Below, in pieces: positions 5,240 through 5,925 of a stretch of DNA of 5,925 bases. The position numbers were made by a program, and so were the translations under genes. Within the stretch, counting starts at the first letter, position 1. The number at the start of each line of letters is the position of its first letter. The stretch spans positions 1 through 5,925 of the forward strand of contig CAMEUL010000098.1 in assembly GCA_945938205.1 (NCBI GenBank), given 5' to 3'. The stretch comes from an uncultured Traorella sp. GTDB taxonomy: Bacteria > Bacillota_I > Bacilli_A > Erysipelotrichales > Erysipelotrichaceae. Below the pieces are notes generated by a model. It had not been told where the DNA came from. It worked only from the letters and a program-made list of their open reading frames with translations, and ran no database searches.

Positions 5240-5245
5240 TATAAT
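5240..5245 (+). promoter_or_regulatory. -10 box of the murA promoter
   Basis: A perfect TATAAT lies 39 nt before the murA ATG, predicting a leader of about 33 nt. The matching -35 (TAGCAT at 5217-5222 with 17-nt spacing) is poor. The 140-bp gap between the two divergent starts holds this box and the DUF1846 -10 about 70 bp apart, so the two units have separate, non-overlapping promoters. Confidence 0.5.
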
Positions 5246-5284
5246 GATGATGGAAAGATATGTGGAATTAACAGGAGGAAATCT

Positions 5285-5925
5285 ATGGAAGAAGTTATCA
5301 AAATAGAAGGTGGAAAAAAACTGTCAGGGACTGTACGTATCAGTGGATCAAAAAATGCAACGGTTGCCCTGATTCCTGCAGCGATTCTTTCAAATGGACC
5401 TGTTACCATTGTGGGAGTTCCAACCATTAGTGATGTGAAATCACTTGCCATTCTTTTGAATGATCTGGGAGTGGATGTTGTATTTAAGGCACAGGACCAT
5501 ATTATTATTGATCCAAGTCATATGCACAATACACCGATGGTATCGGAAACAGTGGGAAAACTAAGAGCCAGCTATTATTTCATGGGAGCTCTTTTAGGAA
5601 AATACAAAAAAGTGGAAATGAAAATGCCGGGAGGTTGTTATCTGGGACCTCGTCCGATAGATCAGCATCTCAAAGGTTTTGAAGCCTTGGGAGCCAAGGT
5701 TGAAAATGATCATGGCATTATGAAGATTACCGCTGAAGAACTGGTGGGAACCAAAATATTCTTGGACATTTCCTCAGTTGGTGCAACCATCAATATCATG
5801 ATGGCGGCTGTTTATGCGAAAGGACGCACGATCATTGAAAATGCCGCAAAAGAACCGGAAATCATTGACGTAGCCACTCTTTTGAACCGTATGGGAGCTA
5901 AGATTCGTGGAATGGGTACCAATGT
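5285..5925 (+). CDS. murA: UDP-N-acetylglucosamine 1-carboxyvinyltransferase MurA, MurAB/MurZ type (3' end missing)
   Basis: ATG 5285 follows AGGAGG (5273-5278) at 6 nt; 213 codons of about 420 are present before the window ends. MurA transfers enolpyruvate from PEP to UDP-GlcNAc in the cytoplasm, the first committed step of peptidoglycan synthesis and the fosfomycin target. Visible landmarks are ISGSKNATVALIPA with Lys23-Asn24, GKLRASYYFMGALLG, the catalytic loop MPGGCYLGPRPIDQHLKG with Cys118 (equivalent to E. coli Cys115) and Arg123, then SSVGATINIMMAAV and ENAAKEPEIIDVATLL. Wording such as ISGSKN-x-x-VALIPA, KLRASYYxMGA and SVGATINIM agrees better with the second Gram-positive paralogue (MurAB/MurZ) than with MurAA, so another murA may exist elsewhere in the genome. 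The catalytic Cys is present, so the enzyme is not of the Cys-to-Asp type that is intrinsically fosfomycin-insensitive. Confidence 0.96.
   Translation, partial: MEEVIKIEGGKKLSGTVRISGSKNATVALIPAAILSNGPVTIVGVPTISDVKSLAILLNDLGVDVVFKAQDHIIIDPSHMHNTPMVSETVGKLRASYYFMGALLGKYKKVEMKMPGGCYLGPRPIDQHLKGFEALGAKVENDHGIMKITAEELVGTKIFLDISSVGATINIMMAAVYAKGRTIIENAAKEPEIIDVATLLNRMGAKIRGMGTN

Noticed and set aside
5228..5245. TTGTAA as -35 for the murA TATAAT
   Set aside because: The spacer would be only 6 nt, too short for sigma-A promoters.
5149..5451. Open frame on the - strand opposite the murA start (100 codons)
   Set aside because: It lies antisense to well-conserved murA codons and to both promoters, and its peptide mirrors murA codons rather than any known protein.

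Overview
The window looks like a chromosomal segment of a low-GC Gram-positive bacterium. It shows AT-rich intergenic DNA, strong AGGAGG-type ribosome binding sites, sigma-A-like TATAAT boxes, a Gram-positive MurAB/MurZ-type MurA and a lipobox lipoprotein. A gut Erysipelotrichia-like or clostridial host is my guess from protein flavour only and cannot be fixed from this sequence.

Layout. (1) Bases 1-933, + strand: the C-terminal two thirds of a GH1 6-phospho-beta-glucosidase, ending at a hairpin with A- and T-tracts on both sides (960-1011) that can stop transcription from either direction. (2) Bases 1021-3539, all on the - strand: a block of five small exported or membrane proteins that I cannot assign to characterised families. 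In transcription order these are a 200-aa membrane-anchored protein (3539-2937), a two-gene unit of a 132-aa lipoprotein and a 175-aa anchored protein (2735-1796), then a 128-aa Sec-secreted small protein with a hydrophobic Gly-rich C-terminus (1585-1199) overlapping an 85-aa multi-pass membrane protein (1278-1021). The block is visibly more AT-rich than its flanks and looks like accessory DNA between conserved genes. (3) Bases 3663-5144, - strand: a full-length DUF1846/UPF0371 protein with its own terminator. (4) Bases 5285-5925, + strand: the N-terminal half of murA, divergent from the DUF1846 gene.

How they work together. The flanking genes are housekeeping or catabolic: phospho-beta-glucoside hydrolysis after PTS uptake, and the first committed step of peptidoglycan synthesis. 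The most interesting part is 1021-1711. The 128-aa secreted protein has a signal peptide, a polar Pro/Asn-rich linker and a two-cysteine Gly-rich hydrophobic tail. It is followed by, and overlaps by 80 nt, a small membrane protein with its own strong ribosome binding site. This is the architecture of a bacteriocin or toxin with its immunity protein. A good sigma-A promoter precedes the pair and a Fur-box-like palindrome lies about 50 nt further upstream. A second point of interest is the leader of the lipoprotein unit, which holds a 15-codon open frame whose stop lies in the loop of a long hairpin.

No RNA genes, CRISPR arrays, insertion sequences or transposases were seen.
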